From JAZDKP01 sp043802925 (lineage in GTDB: Bacteria > Fibrobacterota > OXYB2-FULL-49-7 > JAEUSG01), in contig JAZDKP010000048.1 of NCBI GenBank assembly GCA_043802925.1, positions 1 to 6,229 on the forward strand: a DNA stretch of 6,229 bases. The letters run 5' to 3'. Under the pieces are notes generated by a model. The model had not been told where the DNA came from, did no database searches, and saw nothing but the letters and a program-made list of their open reading frames with translations. Both the position numbers and the translations under genes were made by a program. Shown piece by piece: positions 1-6,113 of this stretch (positions are counted from its first letter, which is position 1; each line of letters starts with the position of its first letter).

Positions 1-18
1 CATAAAATGGTAACTACT

Positions 19-735
19 TTATGCACTCCTTAATAATTGATAGCTTGCATTAAAAGTTAAAGGTTCAAAAGGGGTTGGGATTTGTAGAACAGAAATAAAA
101 TCCATCCCTTTATCAGAAGAAGGCTTAATAAAGTGTGAACGGATTTGAAGGTTTATTGAACCAGGAGACCCATCGGGATTTGATTTAGAAGATGTGATTC
201 CGTGATTCAGAAGGTGAAGATTAAATCCTCCACCAATTGAATGGTTGGATTCGTCTGATAATCTGTTTAGTAGGTAATCAACGGAAACAGTCATTATAGG
301 AAATATGGGAAGATCTATAGAAGTGCCTGCAATTAATCCCTTTCTCCCAACAAATGCATTCATTCCTATTACCGGTGAGACAATTGGATAGCCTATTTTG
401 CCATCGGGATTTTCAAAAATGCTGTCCGACTTAAAGTAAATTGAACTCGATAATACAAATGAGTGCAAAATACTTTGATTTTCGATGCGCTGCATCTTAT
501 AAGTAAATGCACCGGTGAAATAATCAGAAATTGGTGCGGTCGCGCTATATGAACCATTGAAACCGCTTTGAGTCTTAGGATACCAGTAATACCAGCCATA
601 AGAAGAACCTTCATTATTATACTTAGTAAGGGATGGAAAAGCGTGAACGCCGATTCCGCGAACTTTACCATCTGGATTTAAAGAGAAACAACTTGAAACT
701 AGAAGAATTGAAAAAAGAATGAAAAATTTGGTCAT
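19..735 (-). CDS. Putative outer-membrane lipoprotein, unknown function
   Basis: I do not recognise a family. The 238-residue product opens with a hydrophobic signal sequence (MTKFFILFSILLVSSC) ending in a lipobox VSSC, so Cys16 is the probable lipidated residue after signal peptidase II cleavage. The rest is rich in Ser, Asn, Gly and aromatic residues in alternating short strands (for example residues 90-101 and 144-155), which suggests an envelope beta-rich or small barrel protein. The tetrapeptide NPDG occurs three times (about residues 20-23, 109-112, 186-189). An in-frame ATG lies 48 codons upstream at 879, but I chose 735: an AAGGAG ribosome site lies seven bases before it and the signal peptide begins exactly there. 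The gene is AT-rich, unlike the GC-rich operon upstream, suggesting separate acquisition. The stop is 15 bases from an ATG at 1-3 that could begin a further gene outside the window, without a well-spaced ribosome site. Lipoprotein call fairly sure; function unknown. Confidence 0.75.
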   Translation of the reverse strand: MTKFFILFSILLVSSCFSLNPDGKVRGIGVHAFPSLTKYNNEGSSYGWYYWYPKTQSGFNGSYSATAPISDYFTGAFTYKMQRIENQSILHSFVLSSSIYFKSDSIFENPDGKIGYPIVSPVIGMNAFVGRKGLIAGTSIDLPIFPIMTVSVDYLLNRLSDESNHSIGGGFNLHLLNHGITSSKSNPDGSPGSINLQIRSHFIKPSSDKGMDFISVLQIPTPFEPLTFNASYQLLRSA

Positions 736-764
736 TAGGGACTCCTTTTTAAGAATAAAAATAA

Positions 765-985
765 TTGTTTTGTCTTCGCGCGTGCCCTTCTTTGTCTTTC
801 GGCAGGCATTGCTTACAACGTTCAGGCCGGGCGACGTTCCTTTTTGTGCCGAGTGGCCACTTGCGCAATCGGTGTTCATTCATGAAGGGAGCGCAAGCGG
901 GACGGAGAGGCACCGAGATGGCGCGCGCCGAGTCTTCGAGGCGAGTTCGTGGAGCTTCAAGCGCGAGCGAACCGCGCGGCCGGTG
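765..985 (-). other. GC-rich palindrome-rich intergenic block, possible structured leader RNA or dispersed repeat
   Basis: This block lies between the operon end and the lipoprotein gene and has no credible gene. It is much more GC-rich than the lipoprotein gene beside it. Visible self-complementary elements are TCGGTG (869-874) with CACCGA (911-916), enclosing TTCATGAA (879-886); GTTCG (945-949) with CGAAC (968-972), enclosing a small GCT/AGC hairpin; and the palindromes AGTGGCCACT (852-861) and GGCGCGCGCC (920-929). A promoter candidate sits directly upstream on the minus strand, so the block would form a roughly 250-base leader of the lipoprotein mRNA. I see no signature of tRNA, tmRNA, SRP RNA or RNase P RNA. 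It may equally be a genome-wide repeat. The strand is assigned only from the promoter candidate. Confidence 0.25.
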
Positions 986-990
986 GTTGT

Positions 991-1019
991 AATATAGACA
1001 AAAAGCGCAGATTGCGCAA
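991..1019 (-). promoter_or_regulatory. Candidate promoter for the lipoprotein transcript
   Basis: Read on the minus strand, TTGCGC (1019-1014) and TATATT (996-991) are separated by exactly 17 bases. The -10 matches the sigma-70 consensus at five of six positions, the -35 only in TTG. Transcription would begin near 984, at the edge of the GC-rich block, and run to the lipoprotein gene at 735. It overlaps the terminator candidate of the upstream operon, so the two calls compete for the same bases, although both could be real. Confidence 0.35.
1000..1017 (-). terminator. Candidate intrinsic terminator of the dnaN-omp-rlu operon
   Basis: On the minus strand GCGCA-ATC-TGCGC is followed at once by TTTTT (1004-1000), 90 bases after the pseudouridine synthase stop codon. 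Position and T-run fit a Rho-independent terminator. The stem is only five base pairs, so it would be weak. Confidence 0.4.
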
Positions 1020-1030
1020 TTGTAAATTGC
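1011..1030. repeat. Two overlapping palindromes between operon and lipoprotein gene
   Basis: ATTGCGCAAT (1011-1020) is a perfect 10-base palindrome. It overlaps a second perfect inverted repeat, GCAATT-GTA-AATTGC (1016-1030). The nine-base TTGCGCAAT core also occurs at 861-869 in the same orientation, 151 bases away. The pair flanks the promoter candidate and could be an operator, but a role in the terminator hairpin or chance are alternatives. From 1031 to 1106 I see nothing further. Confidence 0.3.
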
Positions 1031-1106
1031 TGTCTCTAATTGATTGTTTGTTAACGTGCGGACTTGGATTGATGTGATTTGCAAAGAGTGGGACGAGTGC
1101 CTTTCC

Positions 1107-2039
1107 TCACCCCATCCGTTCCGCCTCAAACGCCCGCATGTCCGCGGGTTCCTCCGCGATAATGTCCATTTTATCCCCGCTCATGGGGTGCGTAAAAATC
1201 GTCCGGTGGGCGTGCAGGGCCTGGCGGGGGAGGAGAAGGCGCGCGAGGAGCTCCGGCGTGTTGCCGTTCTCCACAAAATCGACGAAGTCCTTGTCCTGGC
1301 CTGAATAGAGCTTGTCGCCCACGATGGGGTAGCCGTAATGGGCGAGGTGAACCCGAATCTGATTTGTGCGGCCCGTGATGGGATAGCAGAATAGTTTTGT
1401 AAAGCCATTCTTTCTTTTTACCACTTCAAAGTTCGTTTTGGCCGGGAGTCCGCGTTCTTCATTAATCCCCATGCGGATGCGCACCACGGTGGAGACGTCC
1501 TCGGCAATGGGCGCGTCCACGGAAAAGCGATCCTCTGGGATTTCACCAAAAGTATAGGCGATGTAGGTCTTTTTCACTCTTTTATCCTGAAACTGGCTCC
1601 CACAGCGTTTGCAGGCCTCCGGCGTTTTACCGAGCAGGATGATGCCGCTGGTTTCGCGGTCGAGCCGGTTGATTAAATGAAGGTCCTGGGTCTGGAAGTC
1701 GTCGCGCAGGAGCTTGATGAGCGTGTTGGTGAAATATTTCCCGCTCGTGTGGACCGGTATGTCCGCGGGCTTGTTGACAATGAGCAGGGCCTCGTCCTCG
1801 TAAATCACCGAGTAGTCGCGGTTGACTTTCTTTTCCTCGAACTCCCCGATATCGTAGGTGACCCTGCTGTTGCGCGGGATGCGAACCGAAGGCTTGGCGG
1901 GCTTTCCGTTCAGGAAAACGCGGCCATCGGCCATCTGCTTCTGCCAGACGTTGCGTGTGTGGTAGGTGTATTTTTCCGCGAGGTACTGGTCGAGACGTTT
2001 GCCGGCGTGGCGGTTGTTGATGTCCTTTTCGAACCGCAT
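1107..2039 (-). CDS. RluA-family pseudouridine synthase
   Basis: The product (310 residues, normal for the family) isomerises specific uridines in rRNA or tRNA to pseudouridine in the cytoplasm. An N-terminal S4 RNA-binding domain covers about residues 12-65 (KRLDQYLAEK, then DGRVFLNGKPAKPS). The catalytic domain follows. NKPADIPVH is at 89-97, and the hallmark HLINRLDRETSGI is at 121-133, in which Asp127 is the expected catalytic nucleophile. KKTYIAY is at 156-162, and GRTNQIRVHLAHYGYPIVGD at 223-242. The C-terminus (HPMSGDKM, then AEEPADMRAF) is also typical. The target uridine cannot be deduced; RluD- or RluC-like activity on 23S rRNA is plausible. The start is three bases beyond the stop of the preceding exported-protein gene and has no clear ribosome site, so translation is probably coupled. 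It is the last gene of the operon. Family is certain, subfamily unknown. Confidence 0.95.
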   Translation of the reverse strand: MRFEKDINNRHAGKRLDQYLAEKYTYHTRNVWQKQMADGRVFLNGKPAKPSVRIPRNSRVTYDIGEFEEKKVNRDYSVIYEDEALLIVNKPADIPVHTSGKYFTNTLIKLLRDDFQTQDLHLINRLDRETSGIILLGKTPEACKRCGSQFQDKRVKKTYIAYTFGEIPEDRFSVDAPIAEDVSTVVRIRMGINEERGLPAKTNFEVVKRKNGFTKLFCYPITGRTNQIRVHLAHYGYPIVGDKLYSGQDKDFVDFVENGNTPELLARLLLPRQALHAHRTIFTHPMSGDKMDIIAEEPADMRAFEAERMG

Positions 2040-2042
2040 GGG

Positions 2043-3326
2043 TCATTTGATGATGAGCGGCTGCGGGCGGGTGTCGGTGTAGTTGTGCGCCTTGTCGACC
2101 ACGCGGAACTGGTAGTAATACTCGCCCGCCGGGAGAATCGTGTGGCCCGCGTCGCGGCCGTCCCAGGCCACGGCACGCGGCGGGATGCCTGTACCCGAGA
2201 AGACCTTGATGACCGTAAAACGGTTTTCGTGCGTTTTCTGGTAGATGGAGAGCGCCCACTTTTTAATGCCCGTGCCGCGGACATTGTCCTCCGCGGTGAT
2301 GAAAAAAGTGGTCGAGTCGGCCCGGCCGTCGTTGTTGGGCGAGAAGGCGATGTTGTCGACCTTGACCGACGCAACGGGCGGGGTTTCGTCGCGCTCGCTG
2401 CCGATGGTCAGGGCCAGGAGCGCGTGGTGCACGGGCGAAACGGACGCGCCCGTGCCGGCGAAGGGATACCGGATGCCGTATTCGGCGCGGAGCTGGCTGC
2501 CGCGCAGGGGAATGCCCCCGGAAACGCCGGCCAGGAGGCTGTTTTCCGGGTCCGCGGACGCAGGCGTGACGGACGAAAGGAAACCCGCGCGCACCCGCAG
2601 GAAGCGGCCCTCGAGAAAGGCCATTTCGCCGCCCGCGCCCCACGCATAGCGGGAGAGGGAGAGGTCGTGCAGGCTGTCGACGCGGCCTTCCACAAAAAGG
2701 ACCACGCGCTTTTGCGGGTCGGGCGAGCCCCCGAGCTGGAGCTTGACAGCGCGCTCTGCGTAAATTCGGGTGGAGTCGATACGGCTCACAAAGTCGTAGG
2801 AGAGGAGGTTGAAAATGGCGCCGCCCGCGTAAAAGCGGTCGAAGAAGGTACGCATGACCCCGGCGTCAAAGTCGAGGGTAAAGAGCGTCTTGTTCCACAC
2901 GCCGGCCGGGTGGCGGTTGGCGGACATGAGCTTGACATTGGCGCCGAAGTCAAGGTCGGGCCCCGCGGACGAAAAGGAGAGGATGGAACGGTTTTCGCGG
3001 GTGCCGTTGCGTTTGAAATAATAGCTGCCGAGCCCGAAGCTGGCGTTCCGCGAAAGCGTGCCGTTGTATCCGATGGCCGCGCTGTACGGGTTCTGCAGGT
3101 CGTGCCCTGACACGGCGATTTCGTGGCCCTGGAGGCCGGTTAACTGGGCGGGGTTGTCGAACGAGGCCGTGGGCCCGTAGGCAAAAGTGGGCAGGGGGCC
3201 GGTAAAGCGGGCGAGACGTACTTCGGAAAGCGGGTATGAAAAAGCGGAATAGTCGTGGACCGGAACAGCGCACACGGCCGGCAGCGCGGAAAGCAGGAGC
3301 GCAAGAAGGGCAACGGACCGGGGCAT
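2043..3326 (-). CDS. Exported beta-barrel-type protein with C-terminal FlgD-like Ig domain
   Basis: The 427-residue product has a signal peptide (residues 1-20, cleavage expected after AVCA; the Cys there is not in a lipobox). Residues about 30-310 carry many alternating amphipathic strands with Gly and aromatic residues, including TASFDNPAQL at 53-62, which resembles the conserved start of PorV/UPF0164-type outer-membrane barrels. After DETPP (313-317), a C-terminal module of about 110 residues carries FSPNNDGRADSTTF (328-341), AWDGRDAG (387-394) and PAGEYYYQFRVVDKAHN (399-415). These are hallmarks of FlgD-like Ig folds found at the ends of surface and secreted proteins. It probably sits in the outer membrane; the exact role is unknown. 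The ATG overlaps the dnaN stop by one base (TGATG), so it is co-transcribed and probably translationally coupled to dnaN. Architecture is fairly sure; the barrel assignment is from strand pattern only. Confidence 0.8.
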   Translation of the reverse strand: MPRSVALLALLLSALPAVCAVPVHDYSAFSYPLSEVRLARFTGPLPTFAYGPTASFDNPAQLTGLQGHEIAVSGHDLQNPYSAAIGYNGTLSRNASFGLGSYYFKRNGTRENRSILSFSSAGPDLDFGANVKLMSANRHPAGVWNKTLFTLDFDAGVMRTFFDRFYAGGAIFNLLSYDFVSRIDSTRIYAERAVKLQLGGSPDPQKRVVLFVEGRVDSLHDLSLSRYAWGAGGEMAFLEGRFLRVRAGFLSSVTPASADPENSLLAGVSGGIPLRGSQLRAEYGIRYPFAGTGASVSPVHHALLALTIGSERDETPPVASVKVDNIAFSPNNDGRADSTTFFITAEDNVRGTGIKKWALSIYQKTHENRFTVIKVFSGTGIPPRAVAWDGRDAGHTILPAGEYYYQFRVVDKAHNYTDTRPQPLIIK

Positions 3327-4462
3327 CAGGCCTCTTCGTCGAGGAGGCGGAGCGGCATGATGAGGAAGAGCATTTTATCGCTCTTTTTTTCGTCCGCGGG
3401 CAGGATGACCGTGGCCGAGAGCGCGGTGTTCATGGTGATGACCACCTCCTGGTCGTCGAGCAGACGGAGGATTTCGCTGAAAAAGTCGGCGTTGTAGCCG
3501 ATGGAGATGGCCTCGCCGTCGTATTTGAGCGGGAGCGAGCTTTTGCCTTCGCCGCGGAACTCGCGGTCAGAGGTGGAGAGGGTGAGGCTGTTTTTGGTGA
3601 ATGCGAAACGGATTTGTCGCGTGCGGCTGTTGGACATGACCGAGATACGGCGGAGGACCGAGAAGAGCTCGTCGCGCCGGACTTGCGCCTTTTTGGCGTT
3701 GTTCTTGGGGATGGCTTCTTCGTAGTTGGGGTAATCGCCCTCAATGAGCTTGGTGGTGATGACCGCGTTTGCTGTGGCGAATTCGGCGTAGGTTTGGCCC
3801 ACGGAGACCGTGACGAGTTCGTCCGGGCCCGAAAGCACCTTGGCGAGCGGGTCAAAGGCCTTGGGCGGCAGGATGATTGCGATTTTCTTTTCGGGCGCCT
3901 TTTCCGCCTGAAGTTCTTCACGGCAGAGCGAGAGCTTGTGGCCGTCGGTGGCCACCATTTTGATGGAGGTCTTTTCGATTTCGCAGAGAATGCCCTTGAG
4001 GACCGCGCGCGTGGTGTCCTTGGCCACGGCAAAGCGAACGCGGGCCGCCATGTCGTCGAGGAGGCCGCCTTTGAGCGAGAGCTTGGCCAGCGTTTTGAAC
4101 ACCGGGGTTTCGGGGAAATTTTCGGATGACTGGATGGGCAGTTTGAACTCGTCGGCGTCGGTGGCGACCAGAAGATGGTGTGCGCCTTCGGTGGAGAGTT
4201 GGAGGTCGGTTTCGGGCAGTTCCTTGACGATATCAAAAAGCTTTTTGGCGTTGACAATGAAGTCCGCGGGCCCGGGCGTCCCTTTTAGCTCGATGGAGGC
4301 GGTGATGGAGAGGTCGAGGTCCGTGGCGCGGAGCGTGAGGGTCTTGCCGTCGACTTTAAAATGCAGGTTGGAGAGAATCTGCAAGGTGGAGCGCGCGGGC
4401 ACAATGCTGATGACACGCTGCATGACCGAAAGGAGCTCGGCTTTTCGGATGGTAATGTTCAT
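3326..4462 (-). CDS. dnaN: DNA polymerase III subunit beta (sliding clamp)
   Basis: DnaN forms the ring-shaped dimer that holds DNA polymerase III on DNA and recruits partners such as Pol IV, MutS and Hda-type factors. The product is 378 residues, close to the usual 365-375, and spans the three clamp domains. Recognisable features are the N-terminal MNITIRKAELLSVMQRV, PARSTLQILSNL at 22-33, ATDLDLSI at 46-53, ENFPETP at 114-120, the central ATDGHKLSL (171-179), EGDYPNYEEAIP at 241-252, and the C-terminal LIMPLRL (367-373) of the partner-binding pocket, followed by four extra residues DEEA. An in-frame ATG 13 codons upstream (4501) is rejected because AGGAG lies six bases before the ATG at 4462 and homologues begin MxxxI/V. 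No dnaA, recF or gyrB is adjacent; instead the gene leads an operon with an outer-membrane protein and a pseudouridine synthase. Very sure. Confidence 0.98.
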   Translation of the reverse strand: MNITIRKAELLSVMQRVISIVPARSTLQILSNLHFKVDGKTLTLRATDLDLSITASIELKGTPGPADFIVNAKKLFDIVKELPETDLQLSTEGAHHLLVATDADEFKLPIQSSENFPETPVFKTLAKLSLKGGLLDDMAARVRFAVAKDTTRAVLKGILCEIEKTSIKMVATDGHKLSLCREELQAEKAPEKKIAIILPPKAFDPLAKVLSGPDELVTVSVGQTYAEFATANAVITTKLIEGDYPNYEEAIPKNNAKKAQVRRDELFSVLRRISVMSNSRTRQIRFAFTKNSLTLSTSDREFRGEGKSSLPLKYDGEAISIGYNADFFSEILRLLDDQEVVITMNTALSATVILPADEKKSDKMLFLIMPLRLLDEEA

Positions 4463-4640
4463 GAAGTCTCCTGTTTTGCTTTTCGAACCGGTCGCCTGCA
4501 TAATATCGGTTTTGACAGGTAATAAAATCTATAGTGGCCTGAAGAAAATCAAGGAAATTCTGGCCCAAAGAGGGAGGATGACCGTGATGACGGTGCCAAG
4601 GCCTTTCTCTTTTGTCCGTGCGCCCTCATGCCGTTAAAAT
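4463..4640 (-). promoter_or_regulatory. Spacer holding the probable dnaN promoter and a small palindrome
   Basis: This 178-base gap separates the ROK gene from dnaN and must hold the operon promoter if dnaN is not read from upstream. On the minus strand two -10-like boxes are visible, TATAGA (4533-4528) and TATTAT (4505-4500); neither has a good -35 box at 16-18 bases. The second lies 37 bases before the dnaN start. An inverted repeat ACCGT-GATG-ACGGT occupies 4581-4594 and may be an operator or a weak hairpin after the ROK gene; it has no T-run. The AGGAG ribosome site of dnaN is at 4469-4473. Confidence 0.35.
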
Positions 4641-5642
4641 TCAGACTCCAGATTCAATGGCCTTCTGGGCCGCGTAATGGAAGATGCCTTGCATGATTTC
4701 CTGATTGTCAGGCCGCCAGAATTCGAGTGGACCCTGCTTTCTATCCGGCAGGCCGGCCACCACCACCGTATGCTTGGCCTTATATTCACGGGCCAGTTTT
4801 GTCCAAAAGGGGCGTACGTGTTCCCATCGTTGGCCCGGATCGGATATGGCCTCCAGGCAGCCGTGGCTGCCGCAGAGGCATCGGGGCCCTTTGGGGTCAA
4901 GGGAGAGGTGGGAGAGGGGACCCGCGGAGCCGATGCTCCCCCGGAATGTTTCATTGGCCCGGACAACGCCCATGCCCACGGCGCCTTCGAGTTTGAGCAG
5001 CATGAAATCGGGGCGGCTGTGCCCGATGCAGTACTGGTTCAGCAGGACCGTGGTGCGGCTGACCACGGAGGGCGGATGTTTGAAAATACGCTTGAGGATA
5101 TTGTCCAGCGACAGGGGCGCCCATTGGGGAATGCCGTGCACCTCAAAGACCATGGAGTAATCGCTGACAACCGAACCGTCCAGGCAGAGGGCGATTTGAC
5201 AGGCGCGGCGTGGCTTTGCGGCCCATTCGGCCAGCGCGGTGAGGCTGGAGGTCAGCATGGAAAGAAATTCCGCCTGGTTTGAAGGAAACGTCCAGGCCCG
5301 GTCCATGCGGCCCTGCTCGGTTCCGGCAAAGTCAAACCGTGTGGCGCTCATTCCCAACGCATGCACCCAAACGCAGAGCAGGAGGGTTTTGTCCCCGCGT
5401 ACGGAGAGGGCCTCGCTTTTGCGCCCTGCGCTTTTGCGGCCCCGTTTTTCACGCACCTGCAGCCATCCGGCTTCAAAAAGAGAAGCAGCGTAGGTGTTAA
5501 CCAGCGAAAGGCTGATGCCGAGTTTTCCCGCAATCTCCTGGCGCGTGACCCCGGGATGGCGGCGGGCCATTTCAACCATGTTGTGCCGGTGGATCCGGGG
5601 CGCCTGTCTGCGGAAGTCCCGGGCGTTGATGGGGACAATCAA
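4641..5642 (-). CDS. ROK-family transcriptional regulator, kinase motifs degenerate
   Basis: ROK proteins combine sugar-kinase-like folds with, in repressors such as NagC, Mlc and XylR, an N-terminal winged helix that binds DNA. Here residues about 15-70 form the helix-turn-helix (TRQEIAGKLGISLSLVNTYA at 33-52), followed by a basic linker (REKRGRKSAGRKS). The ROK zinc motif is intact: His245, Cys255, Cys257 and Cys262 in SHLSLDPKGPRCLCGSHGCL. The expected phosphate motif DxGGT is replaced by VWVHALGMSA (91-100), and the expected catalytic END before the zinc region by LNQY (201-204), so kinase activity is improbable. At 333 residues it is shorter than typical ROK repressors (about 380-400), with only about 70 residues after the zinc motif. 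The start codon is TTG, chosen because GGAG lies seven bases upstream and the next ATG (MVEMARR, residue 22) would cut into the first helix. A promoter and palindrome lie upstream. Ligand and targets are unknown. Confidence 0.85.
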   Translation of the reverse strand: MIVPINARDFRRQAPRIHRHNMVEMARRHPGVTRQEIAGKLGISLSLVNTYAASLFEAGWLQVREKRGRKSAGRKSEALSVRGDKTLLLCVWVHALGMSATRFDFAGTEQGRMDRAWTFPSNQAEFLSMLTSSLTALAEWAAKPRRACQIALCLDGSVVSDYSMVFEVHGIPQWAPLSLDNILKRIFKHPPSVVSRTTVLLNQYCIGHSRPDFMLLKLEGAVGMGVVRANETFRGSIGSAGPLSHLSLDPKGPRCLCGSHGCLEAISDPGQRWEHVRPFWTKLAREYKAKHTVVVAGLPDRKQGPLEFWRPDNQEIMQGIFHYAAQKAIESGV

Positions 5643-5687
5643 GGATAGGCTCCAAGGACAAGATGGATTAAAACAATACGTTGATAA

Positions 5688-5714
5688 AATATAAGACTAA
5701 AGGGAAAGAATCAA
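5688..5714 (-). promoter_or_regulatory. Candidate sigma-70 promoter of the ROK gene
   Basis: On the minus strand TTGATT (5714-5709) and TATATT (5693-5688) are 15 bases apart, a little short but with good boxes (four and five matches of six). Transcription would start near 5680, giving a leader of about 38 bases before the TTG start at 5642. The surrounding DNA is distinctly AT-rich, as expected for a promoter. Confidence 0.5.
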
Positions 5715-5728
5715 ATGAAATATTCATT
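5714..5728. promoter_or_regulatory. Palindrome AATGAA-ATA-TTCATT, possible ROK operator
   Basis: A perfect six-base inverted repeat with a three-base centre abuts and overlaps by one base the -35 box of the ROK promoter candidate. NagC/Mlc-type ROK repressors bind AT-rich palindromes near promoters and often control their own gene, so an autoregulatory site is a reasonable guess. Short AT-rich palindromes also arise by chance. Confidence 0.4.
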
Positions 5729-5787
5729 CTATCTCTGATTTACAACCTGTTGGCGCTGCCGGAAGATTCGATGTACAGTGAAAACGG

Positions 5788-5892
5788 TCGCCCCTCGACT
5801 CACCTCAACTTCGCTCGGTGCAAAGCCGCTCGGGGTTCGTGACTGATACATCGTCCCCTGAGCGAAGTCGAAGGGGCGATGTCAGAAACCCG
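5788..5892. repeat. Palindromic intergenic repeat with long imperfect hairpin
   Basis: The core hairpin pairs ACATCGTCCCCT (5848-5859) with AGGGGCGATGT (5872-5882), eleven pairs with one bulged T. It extends outward with bulges through CTG/CAG to CGGGGTT (5831-5837) and AAACCCG (5886-5892), about 62 bases in all. A second arm, TCGCCCCTCGACT (5788-5800), is an inverted copy of AGTCGAAGGGGCGA (5866-5879) with one base missing. The ACTTCGCTC motif of this repeat recurs at 5809-5817. The CCTGAGCGAAGTCGAAGG-type core resembles intergenic repeats I recall from many environmental bacterial genomes. No T-run follows, so it is not a standard terminator. No gene is present. Confidence 0.7.
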
Positions 5893-5920
5893 ATTCCATC
5901 TACTTTTGACTGCGCAGCTC

Positions 5921-5953
5921 ACCCCCATCCCCCTCTCTTGCCAAGAGAGGGGG
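5921..5953. repeat. Perfect 11-bp hairpin repeat
   Basis: CCCCCTCTCTT (5929-5939) pairs perfectly with AAGAGAGGGGG (5943-5953) around a GCC loop, preceded by ACCCCCAT. No T-run lies on either side, so a terminator is unlikely. It resembles the CCCCCTCTC...GAGAGGGGG repeats I recall as common between genes in environmental genomes; that likeness is from memory. Confidence 0.65.
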
Positions 5954-5982
5954 CGATAAGAATTTACTACAAGCAAAACGCA

Positions 5983-6002
5983 CCGGGGACTCGACTCCCC
6001 GG
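5983..6002. repeat. Inverted repeat CCGGGGA-CTCGAC-TCCCCGG
   Basis: A perfect seven-base-pair stem with a six-base loop. Read on the minus strand it is followed by TGCGTTTTGC, a poor T-run, so a terminator is doubtful. The loop CTCGA superficially recalls a tRNA T-arm (TTCGA), but no tRNA can be built around it. It would lie near the 5' end of a transcript from the promoter candidate at 6027-6055. Confidence 0.5.
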
Positions 6003-6026
6003 ACCCCTGCAAAAAAAGACAGAAGC

Positions 6027-6055
6027 ATTATACGCGATTTTGTCGGATAAGATAA
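6027..6055 (-). promoter_or_regulatory. Candidate minus-strand promoter with perfect TATAAT box
   Basis: On the minus strand TATAAT (6032-6027) is a perfect -10 box, with TTATCT (6055-6050) 17 bases upstream as a weak -35. A transcript starting near 6019 would cross the hairpins at 6002-5831 before reaching the ROK gene about 380 bases away. It could serve ROK with a long structured leader, or an unannotated small RNA. The region is AT-rich, so a chance match is possible. Confidence 0.35.
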
Positions 6056-6113
6056 ATAAAAGTTTTAAGCGACTAAATCAGCCAAAACAAATGAATCCTC
6101 CCCGCAGCAAGGA

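Noticed and set aside
1..3. A minus-strand ATG at the window edge as the start of a further gene
   Set aside because: Only the start codon is visible, and the nearest AAGGAG lies more than 20 bases upstream inside the lipoprotein gene end, so no gene can be supported.
749..1129. A 126-codon minus-strand frame across the intergenic block
   Set aside because: It overlaps the end of the pseudouridine synthase gene and crosses the terminator and promoter candidates. Its sequence is compositionally odd and follows the palindromes, so it looks like translated repeat DNA.
1677..3110. A 477-codon open frame on the plus strand opposite the pseudouridine synthase and exported-protein genes
   Set aside because: Antisense frames of this length are common in GC-rich DNA. 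The minus-strand genes here have clear domains and tight gene junctions, while this product is low-complexity Arg/Ala/Gly/Val without a recognisable motif.
3236..4129. A 297-codon plus-strand frame opposite dnaN
   Set aside because: It is a mirror of the dnaN codon pattern, rich in Glu, Gly and Arg repeats, and dnaN is certain.
4677..5282. A 201-codon plus-strand frame opposite the ROK gene
   Set aside because: The ROK gene on the other strand has an intact zinc motif and helix-turn-helix; this frame has none and no ribosome site.
5983..6002. tRNA T-arm or tRNA fragment as an attachment site
   Set aside because: The loop is CTCGA instead of TTCGA with a six-base loop, and no acceptor, anticodon or D arm fits around it.
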